Positions 1 to 11,862 of a DNA stretch of 64,000 bases are shown here, in pieces (the stretch's first letter is position 1; each line of letters begins with the position of its first letter). The position numbers were made by a program, and so were the translations under genes. Source of the stretch: Diplolepis rosae. Lineage: Eukaryota > Arthropoda > Insecta > Hymenoptera > Diplolepididae. The DNA lies in contig JAPYXD010000403.1 in the NCBI GenBank assembly GCA_030998225.1, positions 1,178,001-1,242,000 of the forward strand, written 5' to 3'. The notes under the pieces are model-generated. The model was not told where the DNA came from, searched no databases, and worked only from the letters and a program-made list of their open reading frames with translations.

Positions 1-414
1 TAACACTATAAATCTGCAATATGTGATGAATTTTTTTTTCCCGTGACCTAGTTTTTTCACCAGGCAATTACTTTAGCAAAAACAACTTTTTAAAATAATG
101 TTTTAATCTACAATTCAACTAATCATCCATAATGTTTATAATTACCTAAAAAAAGTCAATAAAATATTGTTCTACTTTTTTTACGTTCTCCATGAGGTGA
201 AACAGGACAAAAATTCATCAGAACATAAAGAAATGTGAATTCAAAACAAAATTATGTACTCGTTTTATTTATCCACAATAAAATTATGTGATTTCTAAAA
301 ATGATGTAAAATGAAGTTCACCAAACGTTGCAAACATATTTCAAAGCAATCTAAAGATCATCAAGAAGAACTTATTTTTTGATAATTGAAAACAAGTTTT
401 GAAAAAATTTTCTG
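1..414. other. AT-rich non-coding stretch
   Basis: No exon, long frame or clear element boundary is seen. The DNA is very AT-rich. The bases just before position 415 resemble the A/T-rich flank found next to the other tRNA-like repeats in this window. Confidence 0.5.
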
Positions 415-965
415 TGAAAAAAAGAACGCTTCCACTCCGCTGGGTATCGAGCCCAGCACCTTTCGATTGTCTGTCGAATGCTCTATCATCTGAGCTACGG
501 AGGTTCCACAAAACTTTTATTACAGAATCTATTCACGCCAATTTGGTCACGGATATATCATGAACTTTTTACAAATTTTTCCAAATCATTCCAGTCGATT
601 ATTTCGATAATTAGAAGAGTGTATCACTCACCATGATAACCGAACTCTACTATATCAACACTCTACCTTATCAGCCTGTGATTTAGAATTAACGTCATTT
701 AAGACCAAATGGAATTTTCAATATATATTTGAAAAAATTTTCTGTGAAAAAAGGATCGCTTCCACTCCGCTGGGTATCGAGCCCAGGACCTTTCGATTAA
801 ATAGTTCATGATATATCCGTGGCCAAATTGGCATAAATAGATTCTGTGAGAAAAGTTTTGTGGAACCTCCGTAGCTCAGATGATAGAGCATTCGACCGGA
901 AATCGAAAGGTCTTGGGCTCAATACCCAGCGGAGTGGAAGCGTTCCTTTTTGGAAAAATTTGTAA
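415..965. repeat. Fold-back repeat with tRNA-like arms (copy 1)
   Basis: The outer arms are inverted copies of each other. Each arm has a tRNA-like sequence (435-502 on the minus strand, 867-934 on the plus strand) followed by about 70 bases beginning near an ACAGAATCT motif. The middle (about 580-745) is a 160-base module also found at 32080-32235 and 49840-49995. A third, truncated tRNA-like half lies at 765-798. The tRNA-like part folds as a cloverleaf with a CTCCG/CGGAG acceptor and a GCTC/GAGC D-stem. Its T-arm is CTGGG/CCCAG. The anticodon loop is degenerate in this copy. It is best read as a non-autonomous element carrying a tRNA-derived pol III promoter, not as a tRNA gene. Confidence 0.75.
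867..934 (+). repeat. tRNA-like sequence in repeat arm
   Basis: The sequence folds like a tRNA: CTCCG pairs with CGGAG, the D-stem is GCTC/GAGC, the anticodon stem is TTCGA/TCGAA and the T-stem pairs across a seven-base loop. Better copies (32580-32647) have the loop CCGGCAA. That places GGC at the anticodon position, but with C instead of the near-universal T at position 33. There is no separate leader. The sequence sits inside a multi-copy inverted repeat, so it is called tRNA-derived rather than a functional gene. Confidence 0.6.
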
Positions 966-1111
966 ATGAGAACAAGTTATAAACCCTCATTGAACTAGTC
1001 CCAGTAGAGTTTTTATGCAATGTTTGAAAAATTTATCCTTCAATGAATCAAATATAGTCGGTCAAACTATAAGTTTTTGATTATTCAATGAAGTTTGCTA
1101 ATACAGCAAAT

Positions 1112-1330
1112 CTTTTTTCTCCGTGTGTTTACGTCCAAAAAACATAAAATTTTGTTATCAACATTTTTAAAATGATACGGAAGATAAAAATGGACGTAGA
1201 TGGACTACTTTTGGTTCTGAAAATGAAAAAAAATTTCTAATAAATTTTGCTGAATTTGGACTTTCTTTATTTTTTGAGCCAAAAGTAATCGTCTATCTAC
1301 GTCTGTTTTTATCTTCTCTGCCATTCCCCA
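1112..1330. repeat. Short fold-back element (MITE-like)
   Basis: The arms around 1176-1215 and 1285-1325 are near-perfect inverted copies that include GAAGATAAAAATGGACGTAG. A related single arm is found at about 57150-57335 (ATAGAAGCGGACATAGATAG). A TTTTTCTCCGTGTG motif at 1113 resembles the terminal signature of other fold-back elements in this window. Confidence 0.6.
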
Positions 1331-1735
1331 AATTATAAAAACAAAGTTTTATATATATTGGTCACAAACATGTAGAAACCTAAAATCAATAAAATTTGCT
1401 AATTTCCTAAGTATCACATGCCCTTAATTCAGCAAAGGAAGATCACCGGATAGAGAAAGTGATATGGAAGACTTCCGCTTGATGTTTTTGACGATTCCTC
1501 GCCTTCGAGAGGTAACGAAACGATCAAACCATTCTCATACAAATATCGAGAAAAGGTCGAGTGATTTTTAACAGAAATACGAAGTGGTTCTGAAAGCTGA
1601 AGGCGAGTAATGAAAACGAAATTTGAAATGGCGTTGGAAACACTGTTCTGAGTCTTATTTCGAGTCTTTTTCGATAAATTGAAAAATGTGAGTGTCCTAC
1701 CACATTAAGACTTAGATAATTACGCGCACACTTAC

Positions 1736-1762
1736 CTGGCGTGAAAGCTGCAGGTTGTTCAT
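1736..1762 (-). CDS. Possible first coding exon of an off-window gene
   Basis: On the minus strand an ATG at 1762 is followed by nine codons and then a perfect GTAAGT donor at 1735. The bases upstream are relatively GC-rich, as in 5' untranslated DNA. The rest of the gene would lie to the left of the window. This is inference from a start codon and one splice signal only, and it could easily be chance. Confidence 0.2.
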
Positions 1763-2029
1763 GCTATGAAAAGTGTGTTGAAACATTCATCTGTACGTAA
1801 CTGGAGATATTTCTTATACGTAGAACTACCAATAACTGGACCGATATAGAAAATAACGCGGCGTTACTAGAATACACGCCCTCATTACTAATACTAAACG
1901 TAGGATAAGTATCTCTAAGCATTATAACGTCATTGCTAAGCCAATATCAAATACAAAACTAACAGATTTTTACAATTTATTATTTGACCGAGAATCAAGC
2001 TCACAGTATTTCTTTTGTTTCCTTTTAAA

Positions 2030-2300
2030 GGAGGCTTTGTGTTGATAAACATTTTTTAATTTGAAAAATGAGTGTTTTTAGATGATTTTCAGATAAAACG
2101 TGAACAATTTCTTATAAAACGACCACTAAAAAAATTTTTAGGGCGCTGCTCTCTGAAATTTTTCAATTTCGTTTTGTGTGCAGTAATATACACATATCAA
2201 TAAATAATGCGATAAAATGAGCGTTTTCAACAATATTAATTTTTACCTCACTATAAATAATATGTCAACTAAATATCGGATTGAATTATTGAATATATAT
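2030..2300 (+). repeat. Left copy of a diverged inverted repeat pair
   Basis: The segment containing GCGATAAAATGAGCGTTTTC (about 2210) recurs in inverted orientation near 6490. The similarity continues for 200 bases or more around it. The two copies flank the gypsy remnant and the 5.4-6.1 kb element. They may be terminal repeats of one old composite, or simply two copies of the same dispersed repeat. Confidence 0.55.
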
Positions 2301-2450
2301 AATAGACAAAAATAATTGACTGAGAGGTCAGTATAATTGTTATTAACAAATTTTATAAACAATTACTTTACTATGTTTCTTAATCATAAAAAATACTAAT
2401 TTATAAACCGCATTTGTTCAGATTTCCCATTATAAATTATTATTATACAC

Positions 2451-2760
2451 GCCTGTTTATTTATCTCCAGAATTTTGAATAAAGCCGAAGAAAACTATAC
2501 AGCATCCGAAAAAAAACTTTTATCCATAGTATGGGCAGTCAAACGCCTCAGACAATACCTTTTAGGCAACAGCTTTAAAAAACTGATTAAAAAACTGACC
2601 ATAAAGCTCTAATATGGTGACACAATGTAAAGACCCCAATTCTCGACTCCTCAGATGGCGACTAAGACTGGAAGAATATAAGTACGAAATAGAATACGTC
2701 AAAGGCAAGGAAAACAAAGTAGCTGATTGACTTTTACGACTCTTAATTCCCCATACAAGA
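2451..2760 (+). pseudogene. Pol remnant: RNase H C-terminal half
   Basis: The frame around 2466-2590 reads SRILNKAEENY, then a motif of the form EKKLLSIVWAV, which is the hallmark of Ty3/gypsy RNase H. After a shift, 2613-2736 carries the conserved end with [15 protein letters not shown] and GKEN. The usual ADALSR motif is broken by a TGA codon at about 2727. The domain is inactive and lacks its first part. Confidence 0.8.
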
Positions 2761-2913
2761 AACCGACTTATTAATCTCGCAGGGATTACAGTAGAAAATA
2801 TAAAAAAAGAACCACATAATAGAGAGATTTCTGACACGCCAACCACTAAACCAATTATAACTGCGGACGAATTATTAGAAGAAAACCTAAAGATAAAGTT
2901 ACCTGCAAGACGT

Positions 2914-3279
2914 ATGCGTAAACTGTCGGAATGTACCTCAGAAACAAGCCAAACTTCTTCTGAAACAAGATCCAATATTTCAAACCAACAAGATCTGTAC
3001 GAAGAATTTACGAATTGGAAACTAGCACCAACACTTGGAAAAGTTAAGATAAAACCAAGCGCCATAGGAAAGCTTTGGAAACATGTAACCAAAGAAGAAC
3101 TATCACCGTTTGATGAAGAGGATTGGATAAGAAAATTAGGATGGTTTATTGACGAATTGGCAAATAAGAAACTGACGATTGTTAGGTTAACTTTTGACGA
3201 TCCACTCATCTCACCTATCGAAAAAGAATTAATACAAGAAATGCTAGAATTTCTATCAAATTTATACCCAGACCTTTAA
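2914..3279 (+). pseudogene. Linker frame between RNase H and integrase
   Basis: An open frame of about 120 residues, rich in Ser, Lys and Glu. It sits where gypsy-type polyproteins have a poorly conserved tether between RNase H and the integrase. No domain is recognised in it. Its place between two identified pol segments is the main evidence. Confidence 0.55.
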
Positions 3280-3335
3280 ATACATATTAGCTTTAACAAT
3301 ATTCGGGAACTCACGAAAGAAGAAAAGAAGAGTAT

Positions 3336-3810
3336 TATGAAAGAATCCCACACCAACCACTTAGGAGAAAGAAATACATTAGAAAGAGCTAGGGAATTAG
3401 GAATTTGGTTGGGAATGGACAAAAAAATTATAGACTGTTTCAAAAAATGCCCCTTATGCTAACTCCAAAAAACAATCCGAATCTAAAACCAAATGGAATC
3501 AGTCATTCTAGATATTCCAACAAAATCTCATGAAAAAATTACACTCGACATTTTTGGACCTTTGCCCCAAACAAATAAGGGAAACAAATACATTCATAAT
3601 ATACAAGATAGATTAACCCAGTACACGGTGTTGATACCAATGATTAACGAAACATCATCAACGATTGTCGAAAAACTCCTCGATCATTATATTCACATTT
3701 TTGATACCGCCAACACTATCCTGAACGATCAAGGTAAAAATTTTCTGTACGATTTATTCCAACAATTTGAAGAAGTTCTCAAGATTAAACACATCAAAAC
3801 CACGGCATAG
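3336..3810 (+). pseudogene. Integrase remnant (zinc-binding segment and partial core)
   Basis: 3336-3465 encodes an HHCC-type segment: two His in a ESHTNHLGE context, then CPLC about 30 residues later, closed by a stop. 3493-3810 encodes the start of the core. It has the first catalytic Asp in LDIFGPLP and the second in LNDQGKNF. The frame stops before the catalytic Glu. The next frame is env-like, so the C-terminal half of the core has been lost. Confidence 0.8.
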
Positions 3811-3836
3811 TACACCCGCAAATCCTGACACCTACG

Positions 3837-4690
3837 ATGTTAAAAGAAATGATCAGAGAATTCAGAAATCAACAAAGAACACGACATCACTTTGACGCAA
3901 ACAAAGACAACTATCAGCATATAATCGATATCAGCCAATTATCGGAAGCAGTTATAAAAGGGCTCTTCACATATATACTAGAGATTCCAGTATTGGAAAA
4001 AGAAGAAGATACTCTTGAACACATTATTCCGATCCCTCATCAAATCAACAACATTTACGTCTCGATCATTCTCGATCACGACTATGCCATCAAATTTCGA
4101 GACTCGTACGTCCCTACAGACAAACCAACGATAATAAATTGCAAAAAAATTTCAGAATACAAAGTATGTAAACGAAACCAACCCAACATTAAACTGCTGG
4201 ATAGTGAAACATGCGATTCCTCACTATTCAAACGATACATTAAGACAAAATGTAACTCTTCACCTTATCTCTTGCAAGAAATGATAAAAACTCTTTAATA
4301 ATAATGAGACAAGATTGTAAAATCTATAACTACGATATGTTGTACTTAATTAGCAATACTCAAATGAGCCATTCCGAATCGTTCAACGTTACATATGATA
4401 TAGAATACTCTAAAGAAGACCTGAACAAACTAGAAGCAAGATTAATTCAATTGCCAAAGGTATTGGACAATAATGAATTTAAATTAGCCAGAATTAGTCT
4501 TGACGACACCGAGGACTTATTAAACAGTATTGCAAACCGTAGACTATGAAAACATAGAAAGAAATTTTTATTAAATGTTTTCAATACCTAGGATACATAG
4601 CAATTATTGCAATCACTTTAGGTACACTACACAAAATAGGATTATTTAATTGTATTGCGAATTGTATACCTAGAAAGTTATGTCTTTTTT
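3837..4690 (+). pseudogene. Env-like remnant of the gypsy element
   Basis: Two frames (3837-4298 and 4304-4549), interrupted by stop codons, look like the C-terminal part of an insect errantivirus or baculovirus F-like envelope protein. There is an isoleucine/proline-rich segment, a tyrosine-containing stretch and then spaced cysteines. Another frame to about 4690 has a hydrophobic run like a membrane anchor. The N-terminal part, including any cleavage site and fusion peptide, is missing. The assignment rests on general pattern and on position between pol and LTR. Confidence 0.55.
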
Positions 4691-4828
4691 GTGTTTAGAC
4701 TAAAGTAGAAACTCCGACCCACGTCGTGATGTACAATGCTTCGATGCAACCTTTGTTAGACCTAGAAAATGGCTTAAAACCCAAAAGGGTACGAATTTAG
4801 AGGGCTGAATTCAAAATAAAGAGGGGAT

Positions 4829-5000
4829 TGTTAGGCATTCCTCGATGAGATACGTCTACTCTTCGATAAGATACACCCACTACTATAGTTCGCATATATC
4901 AGGCCAAACGCTGTACTGCTCGTCAGTCTCCCACACGCCTTCTACGCACAATAAACTGTAAACCCTTCTAATAAAGTTAAGTGATATTCAAGTTAGGATA
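4829..5000 (+). repeat. Probable 3' LTR and polypurine tract
   Basis: A purine-rich tract (AATAAAGAGGGGA, 4815-4827) is followed by TGTTAGGC, a typical LTR start. AATAAA-type signals occur near 4950 and 4970. The right edge is uncertain and no matching 5' LTR was found in the window. Confidence 0.55.
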
Positions 5001-5389
5001 TCCCTCCCTTTTTTAAAAACAAGTCTTTTTGATTTTAAGCATAACACGTGAATTTCCAAGACATTTTTTTTTAAATTCCATGTTCGTAAAAAAGTACCTT
5101 TTTCAAACGCTTATACTGCAATATCTTACAAAGATATAAAAATTTATACCAGACATGAAATATGCGCCTTTTTCTCAATTTTGGAATGAAGTATACTAAA
5201 ACTCAATCTAATTATTTATTTAAGGATAAAAATCGAAAATTTATAAACAAATAGAATTTTTTCAAACTTGGACATGATTTTTTTGCTTTTTTTTTTTTAT
5301 TCAAAAAAGTAGACTAAATGTCATTCTTAATACTGGTAAAATTTGGGAGTGGAGAGTTGAATACTTACGGAGCAATGAATTTTTCGATC

Positions 5390-6078
5390 GCGGCTTGCAC
5401 GCGCAAAGCGTACCGTAATGCGACTCGCTGGAACTCGGGCTCCGCTAAGAGTTCTCTATGCCTACGCGCTGAGTAAAACACAATTGAATACTCGCAAAAT
5501 AGTTATGTTACAATTAAATACGTTAAAAATGAAAAAGGGATTCCATATGATTTTGAACTCAAGGTGGTAAATGTAAAATGACGTTGAGACCTGAATTCAA
5601 TGTGATAAGTTTATTTATTATCGTTAAAATTGTACAATAGATTTTCATTATGTAAATTCTACAGCTTATTTGAAAATTTTACTATTTTTTACATTTGTAT
5701 TTACATTTGACTTCTGATTTACAAAAATTTAATATTCCAAAAGAGTCACGGGAAGAAAAAACATTTTTAATTTGAAGTGTTCGTTTGGATCAACATAATG
5801 AAATAATTGTGTTCCTGATATGGTTTTGCATTTTTCAAAACGATTCTGAAGAAATTTTTCTGCTCTCGCATAGTCTGCCGAACATTTGTATTTTACATTT
5901 ACCACCTTGAGTTCAGAATCATATGAAATCCCTTTTTCATTTTTAACGTATTCAGTTGTAATATAACTATTTTGCGAGTATTCGATTGTGTTTTACTCAG
6001 CGCGTAGTCATGGAGAACTCTTAGCGAAGTCCAAGTTCCAACGAGTCGCATTACGGTACGTTTTGCATCAGCGTAATA
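5390..6078. mobile_element. Non-autonomous element with about 180-base terminal inverted repeats
   Basis: The left arm (5390-5580) and right arm (5888-6078) are inverted copies. Both contain CGTACCGTAATGCGACTCG or its complement, and the paired inner ends ACCACCTTGAGTTC. The 300-base centre is AT-rich and has no coding potential. Frames that appear in the arms are shadows of the repeat. Confidence 0.8.
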
Positions 6079-6454
6079 TTTTTGCAAAAAATAAATAAAG
6101 ATGTCAACTTGTTTAGAACTTTGTTAATAACAATTATAAATTAAAGTTACTGGCATCTTTTCTTAACAAAATATCAATATAAAGCTATTTGAAACAAAAT
6201 TAAATGAAAAATTGAATTTTAAAACTCAAGGAAACGTTAATTTAAGCATTATTTCATATTATTTTTTATTAATAACAACAAAATTTTTAAAAATGTTTTA
6301 CCAGTTATTCTGATTTCATAATATTAAAGAGCGACATTGAATCAATCTGAAACGATCATAATCTCGAAAATACTTTTTAGACGCTAAGGTTCCATTTCTC
6401 AGATCACGCTACATACATATTGTATACACTGATTCTGACTGATACTTAGTTCAA

Positions 6455-6680
6455 ACGTATAATTCATAAAGAGGTGAAAAATAATATTGTTGAAAACGCT
6501 CATATTATCGCATTATTTATTTATATGTAATTACACACAAAAATAAATTTAAAAGTTTATGAAAGCAGCGCTTTTATAAATTCAATGCAGATCATTTTAC
6601 AAGAAGAACATTCAAATCTGTTTAGAATTGCCATCTATGGTGAATTATTAACAGAGAATTCTGAATTCCTAACACTGTGC
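6455..6680 (-). repeat. Right copy of a diverged inverted repeat pair
   Basis: This segment is the inverted, diverged counterpart of 2030-2300. The best-kept part is around GAAAACGCTCAT (6493). See the left copy for interpretation. Confidence 0.55.
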
Positions 6681-7347
6681 GTCCAGAAAATATTTTTACC
6701 CACTTTTTGGTGCTTGGTGACTTCTTCTTGCCGTGCGCTCAATTATCCAGATGTATGTCTGTGTATGTTACAATATCTGTAGAATGTGTACGGATAAATA
6801 CTACAAAAGTTTTTTGAAAGATCAATTTTCATTTTTTCGATTTAAAAAAAAAATTTGTTGTTTAGTTCTTTTTAATTTTTTTAAAATCGAACATTAACAC
6901 AAACAAAATGATTCCTCGCATCAAAACAAATAAACTAAATTATATTAATTTATATTTGAACAAAGAATGACAACATTTTCTCTTAACTCATTATATTTAA
7001 GAGAATTAAAATTTTTATTTTATTAAAGTAACTGGTGAGGAAGCAGAGTGTTTATAAAATGAGCACATCAAGAGTTGATACGACTTTACAGAAAATTTAC
7101 GATTTGGTAGTTAGTTGTCCGGAATTAGTACATCATTATTATTTTACGATGTAGCAGTCAATTTATAATTTTTAAGCCTCAGAGTTTCACCTGAGTAAAT
7201 GTTAAAGTAAAGGATAGAAACTTGGCTATATAATGAACAAATTAGGTATAATGATTTACAGTTACATTTGTGTTGTTTTCTTTTAACCAAAGCAGAAAGG
7301 ATGCTTTCTTGATACTTCTCTTAATCTGAAATGCGTTCTTTCTTCAG
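6681..7347. other. AT-rich stretch upstream of the visible CPAP1 exon
   Basis: This is intronic or intergenic sequence ending in the acceptor TTTCTTCAG at 7347. I looked here for the missing exon with the signal peptide and the first cysteines of the chitin-binding domain and did not find it. Confidence 0.5.
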
Positions 7348-10300
7348 GTCTATCACCACTGCCTTTTTGGAACCCGTTTCGATTTCCTCTGCGCAAACTT
7401 CACTGCCTTTGATCAGAAGACCTTCATTTGCCACTTTGTTTCGGAAGTAGATTGTATAAATTCGAAAAAATACTGGCACAGAAATGATGCCCTTTATCAG
7501 GCAGCAACAACGTCAACATCCTCTACTACTACTACTACAACTACTACCACGACAACAACACCAGCATCCGTAGGTCGTTCAGGATCTCGAGACAGAGAAC
7601 CAGCAAGAAGAAGAAGACCTTTCAGAAGGCGTCCTGCTTACGATTATTATGAAGACTACTATGATGAGGAATATGATCGGGCTCGACCTCGAGGTTATGA
7701 TAGGAGAGATTATGATGATTATGAAGAACGGAAATATAGACGAGAAAGAGATAGGGATAGGGACATGACAAGATCGAGGGATCCGGAGCGACCCTTAAGG
7801 GACGATAGAGAAAGAGATCGAGAAACAAGTCCTAGGGAGAGATTTCCGACGAGAGTCAACAGGAGAAATCCGTTAATGAGTGTAAAAGATCCTCTGGAGG
7901 AGGAGCCTCGAATCAGAAACAGAGATCAGGAAGGCACACCCAGGAGTAAGGATACAGAAGATCCGGAATTAGATAACCGTAAGCCGCTAAATTCGAGAAA
8001 TAAAGAGGGAGACGATCATCGATATACAGACAAGAGGTAAGATTTACACCAGCTATCATAACCCTAATTAACTTGATATCTAAAAGAGCAATTTCTTTCT
8101 CAACAAATTTTATGCATTAAGTAATATATTTCGAGGTTTTAGCTATCTTGAATGTCAAACACATCCACATGCGCTTTATACTTGGACGAATTACCAAAAT
8201 TGAAAGTTTTTGAAGATTTTCAAGATTGAAAGCAAATATTTTAATAAAACGTCATCAGTGCAACCACTAGAAACGCTGTCAAGACCAGACTATCTAATAA
8301 GGACTACATAATGGGACAGTCCTGGCATTGTAAACAAGTTTTTTAAAGTAATTTGGTCAATGAAAACGAAACCATTCCAGCAATTTAGACAAAAAGGCAA
8401 TAAAATGTGCCAGTTCTAGTACTTTAAGTAAGCCAATTGAGACGATATAATTAATGAAGACAAGGATGGATGCAGTGCACATTGTAAACCCATGGAACCA
8501 TTCCAATGTCTTGCTTATATTGCCAGGACTGCTCCATGGTTTTATGCTGATACTGTTTTATTGAAATATCTCCTTTTATTTTTGAAACGCCGAATGTACA
8601 TTAAATCCTTTTGTGCACACATCCTTTAGCCCCCCACCCTCTTTCGAAGAAACTTTTAATTTTTTGAACCCTTGCCTATTAGAACTCAATTTACATTACA
8701 AGATCTGTCACAAAAGTTCCCAGACAAGCCAAAAGTAGCCAATATTCGTAGTGACATCTTTTAGATGTTTTGGGCATTTAATCCTACACCCATTATGGAT
8801 ATTGGGTCAAAATTTCATGACATTCGGATGTATAGAAGCTGAGTTATTGCACCTAATGTAACAGCGCGTTTGAACCATGGCTCGAAAAATGAATTTTGAA
8901 CAAAGAAATTCGGTAAAACAGTTACCGAGATGCATCGAAAGTTAAAAAAGTTTATGGTGATGAGTGTTTATCCCGTCCCGCTATCTACAGAGGTTTAAAC
9001 GATTTAAAGAAGGTCGAGGAGACTTGAATGACGACGAACGTTTGGGTCGGCAAGATCAGCTGTGAACAAAAAAAACGTTGAAATTGTGCGTGGATTCCTG
9101 AACATAATTTCCACTGATGAAATAAAAATTTCTTTCAATTCGTTTTTCGACCGTGCCAAACGGTTTATTAAGTCTGGCGGGGACTATTTTCAATAAAATA
9201 AATCAAATCTGGCAAAAACATTTGTAGTTTTTTTGATTTTTAGCTTGTCTGAGAACTTTTGCAACAGATCTTGTATATTTAACACATGTTGGAGCCTACC
9301 AAATTTTCATAAAAATAGTTTATATTTAAAGACACACATAATTTGCAAAAACTCAGTAAAAATACAAATGTTCGTAAATTTGTCTTCTTTCTGTTCGTAA
9401 ATTAGGTTGAGAGACGATTATGACGAGAAGGAAACAGCTCCTATAGCTGCTACAATTAATGGTAATACAGAGGGACTCGTGAAACCGGCCTCACCAAGTG
9501 CTTCGGTTTATTCGAGGCCACGAGCACCCCCAAAAATTCGAAGACCGGTGCCAATTTCTGAACAAGACCGATATGCTTACAAAGTTACCTCTACTCAAGC
9601 GACTGTCGGTAAATAAATAATAAACGTATTAGTGTTATATGCATTTGATAAATGTATGAAAATTAGATGTTAAATATCTAGATATTTCCATTTACTAACT
9701 TTTTCCCTGAAATGGATATTTTACAGATTATTAATCAAAGGGTGATTTCAGATGAATCTCGTAGAAGACCAGCTGATCTACCATTAGTAGATGAATATTA
9801 TGATGATGACCTCGAGGATGTCAGGCCCCGACGGCCTCTCAGGAGAAGGCCTCAATTCAGGGAACGGGATAGAGATTTCTACGAAACGAGAGATAGAGAT
9901 CTAGATCGGCCCTACAGGTAAGGTAACGTACACAACACGATTAAAGCCTAAGCCGCTGATCATCGCAACCCATCATGAGCTTGGAACATTCTTAAGACAA
10001 AAACATTTTTCCATCCGGTAATTCAAATTTTCCCGAGATCAGCAAATTCGCAACACAAGATGTCAAAAGTTTAACAAGATTTAAATAGCGAGAACATATA
10101 TTAACAGCTTCGCATTTGAAAATAAGGTACTGCATTTTTATGAATTGAATTATATAATTTAGCTTGAACTTTTCACAGAACGAGGTACCGTGATGAAGAG
10201 GACGACGTACGACCACGGAAGCATCCTGAGCGCTCTTGGGATCGTTATTACGATCGAGAAAGAGGATTAGAGCATGGCAGAGATCGATTGTTGGATCGTG

Positions 10301-11862
10301 AGAAGGACCAAGCTCCGGAAAGAATGATGGATCATGAGAAAGGCCGAAAGAGCAGTCGAACTCAGGAATCGGAAAGACTAATCCAGGCCCGACCTTTAAA
10401 TCGTGAAAGGGAATTTGATCGCTTCAAGCCAAGGATGAAAGACCCACAAGAGTCGCACGAGCCCACGCAAAAGACTAATATTTATGAAAGAACTACCATT
10501 CCTACTATCACTACTACTACTACAAGCGTCATCACTCCAAGTCCTTTAGAAACAATACAGGAACAAAGTGACTATGAGAGATCTGAAGAATATCAAGAGA
10601 ATTCCAGTCCTGCGAAGTATAAATTTATTCACGTAGCCGAGGAAGAAGAAACCACTACTAGAGATCTACCTGAAAATTACTGGAGGCCTACCCAGAAACC
10701 TGATCTACAGAAAAAGGATGAGACAGATGAGTACGAAACTGAGTATTATGATGAAGAGGAAACTGTGCCTACACCGCCTCCCAGGACAGCTATCAGAATT
10801 GTCAAACGACCTGTCCTTCCTTCAAAAGAAGGAATCCCTAATCCTAGAGGACATCAAAACGTGGATTCGAAAGCACCTGCTGGAAAGAAAAGCACTATAT
10901 CAGGGATAGATTATGAGGAAGAGCAGAAATCTAAGAATCATTCCGAGGATAAACCTTTATATAACGCTTATAAGGTCATTCAGACAGATATGCAGCATAA
11001 GAGGCCTGATGAATATGAACATGGTAGTAAGGGTTTAGCAAAAAAGCCCGGGGATGGCTTATCAAGAAGACCCGAAGAATACATTCAGAGAAGACCAGAG
11101 GAGTCAATTCAGAGAAGACCCGAAGAATCACTTCAGAGAAGACCTGAAGAGCCGGTTCAAAAAATACCAGAAGAACATCAAAGACATATCAAAGAACATC
11201 AAAGGCGTCCAGAGGAACATCAAAGAAGACTTGAAGAACAACAACAAAGACGACCTGAAGATTATCAAAGAAGACTCGAGAAACCCTTCCAGGAAAAAAC
11301 AACACCGAGTTGGACAGTTGACTACCAAGTCCAAAATACAGATCAAGTAGTGCCTACATCTTCAGGATCACCAGTCCGGAATAATGGACGTGTCATTCCC
11401 GTATCTGAACTACCCAATCACTACTACAACGCTGATATTCAGGATCAACCGAGCGGACCTGGAAATTACAGATCGAAGCAAAGATTAAACGAAGTAACAC
11501 GGCTTCAGGATATACCGGAAAGTGAATATGATGTGACTTTAAATGAGGCATTGACTCCAACCTTGAATCAGGAGACTAGCTTCCCCAGTAGTTTCACGCT
11601 TCCTGTACATAGGCAATTTGGTAGGGATGCGATTCTGCAACCTTCAGAGAACTCTTACAAGATTTCGAGACCTGTTCAACAACAACAACAACAACGAAAG
11701 TCTTTTGTACCGAGTCAACCTTTTATTCCTGCAACTCCTATCGCGAGAAGTACTATTGATAGACCCAAGACTTTTTACTACAGGATCCCAGAAACGGTTC
11801 AAATTAGTGAAAATCAGTATAGACAACAAAGGGGGCCCTGGCACGATTACACTAGATATTGA
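7348..11862 (+). CDS. CPAP1-like secreted chitin-binding protein (5' exon missing)
   Basis: There are four exons: 7348-8036, 9406-9608, 9752-9917 and 10179-11862. All junctions have GT/AG signals and keep phase, giving 913 visible residues. Residues 1-36 are most of a chitin-binding type 2 (peritrophin-A) domain: Cys at 5, 15, 28 and 36 around FGTRFDFLC and KTFICHF. The first two of the six cysteines and the signal peptide must be upstream. A threonine run follows, then a long Arg/Asp/Glu/Tyr-rich low-complexity region. Next comes a block of 8-10 degenerate RRPEE repeats (codons at 11064-11285), a glutamine run at about 11680, and the C-terminus. Having one chitin-binding domain and a disordered tail fits the insect CPAP1 cuticle family, which acts in the extracellular cuticle matrix. 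Intron 1 contains a mariner relic. Homologues could give the exact subfamily. Confidence 0.85.
8697..9275 (+). mobile_element. Internally deleted mariner element in CPAP1 intron 1
   Basis: The ends are inverted copies (ACAAGATCTGTCACAAAAGT and its complement) flanked by TA. The body begins with a mariner transposase N-terminus, a helix-turn-helix-like frame with stops. It then jumps to a C-terminal piece resembling CFDRAKRFIKSGGDYF. The catalytic domain is gone, so the copy can only have moved in trans. A related copy is at 44098-46690. Confidence 0.85.

Larger units (their letters stand above)
966..2029. other. Non-coding stretch with one short fold-back
   Basis: Apart from the fold-back at 1112-1330 and a possible minus-strand first exon at 1736-1762, no gene is recognised. 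The part from 1440 to 1900 is less AT-rich than its surroundings and could be regulatory or 5' untranslated DNA. No frame is long enough to support coding. Confidence 0.4.
2451..5000 (+). mobile_element. Ty3/gypsy LTR retrotransposon remnant with env-like 3' part
   Basis: In order along the plus strand are the end of an RNase H domain, a linker frame, an integrase zinc-binding segment, part of the integrase core, an env-like region, a purine-rich tract and a probable LTR. Gag, protease and reverse transcriptase are absent, so the copy is 5'-truncated. There are several stops and shifts. The integrase core breaks off just before the env-like segment, as if an internal deletion had joined the two. 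The order RNase H, integrase, env fits insect errantivirus-type gypsy elements. Confidence 0.8.

Noticed and set aside
11128..11346. A minus-strand frame opposite the CPAP1 RRPEE block
   Set aside because: It is the shadow of a repetitive coding exon on the plus strand.
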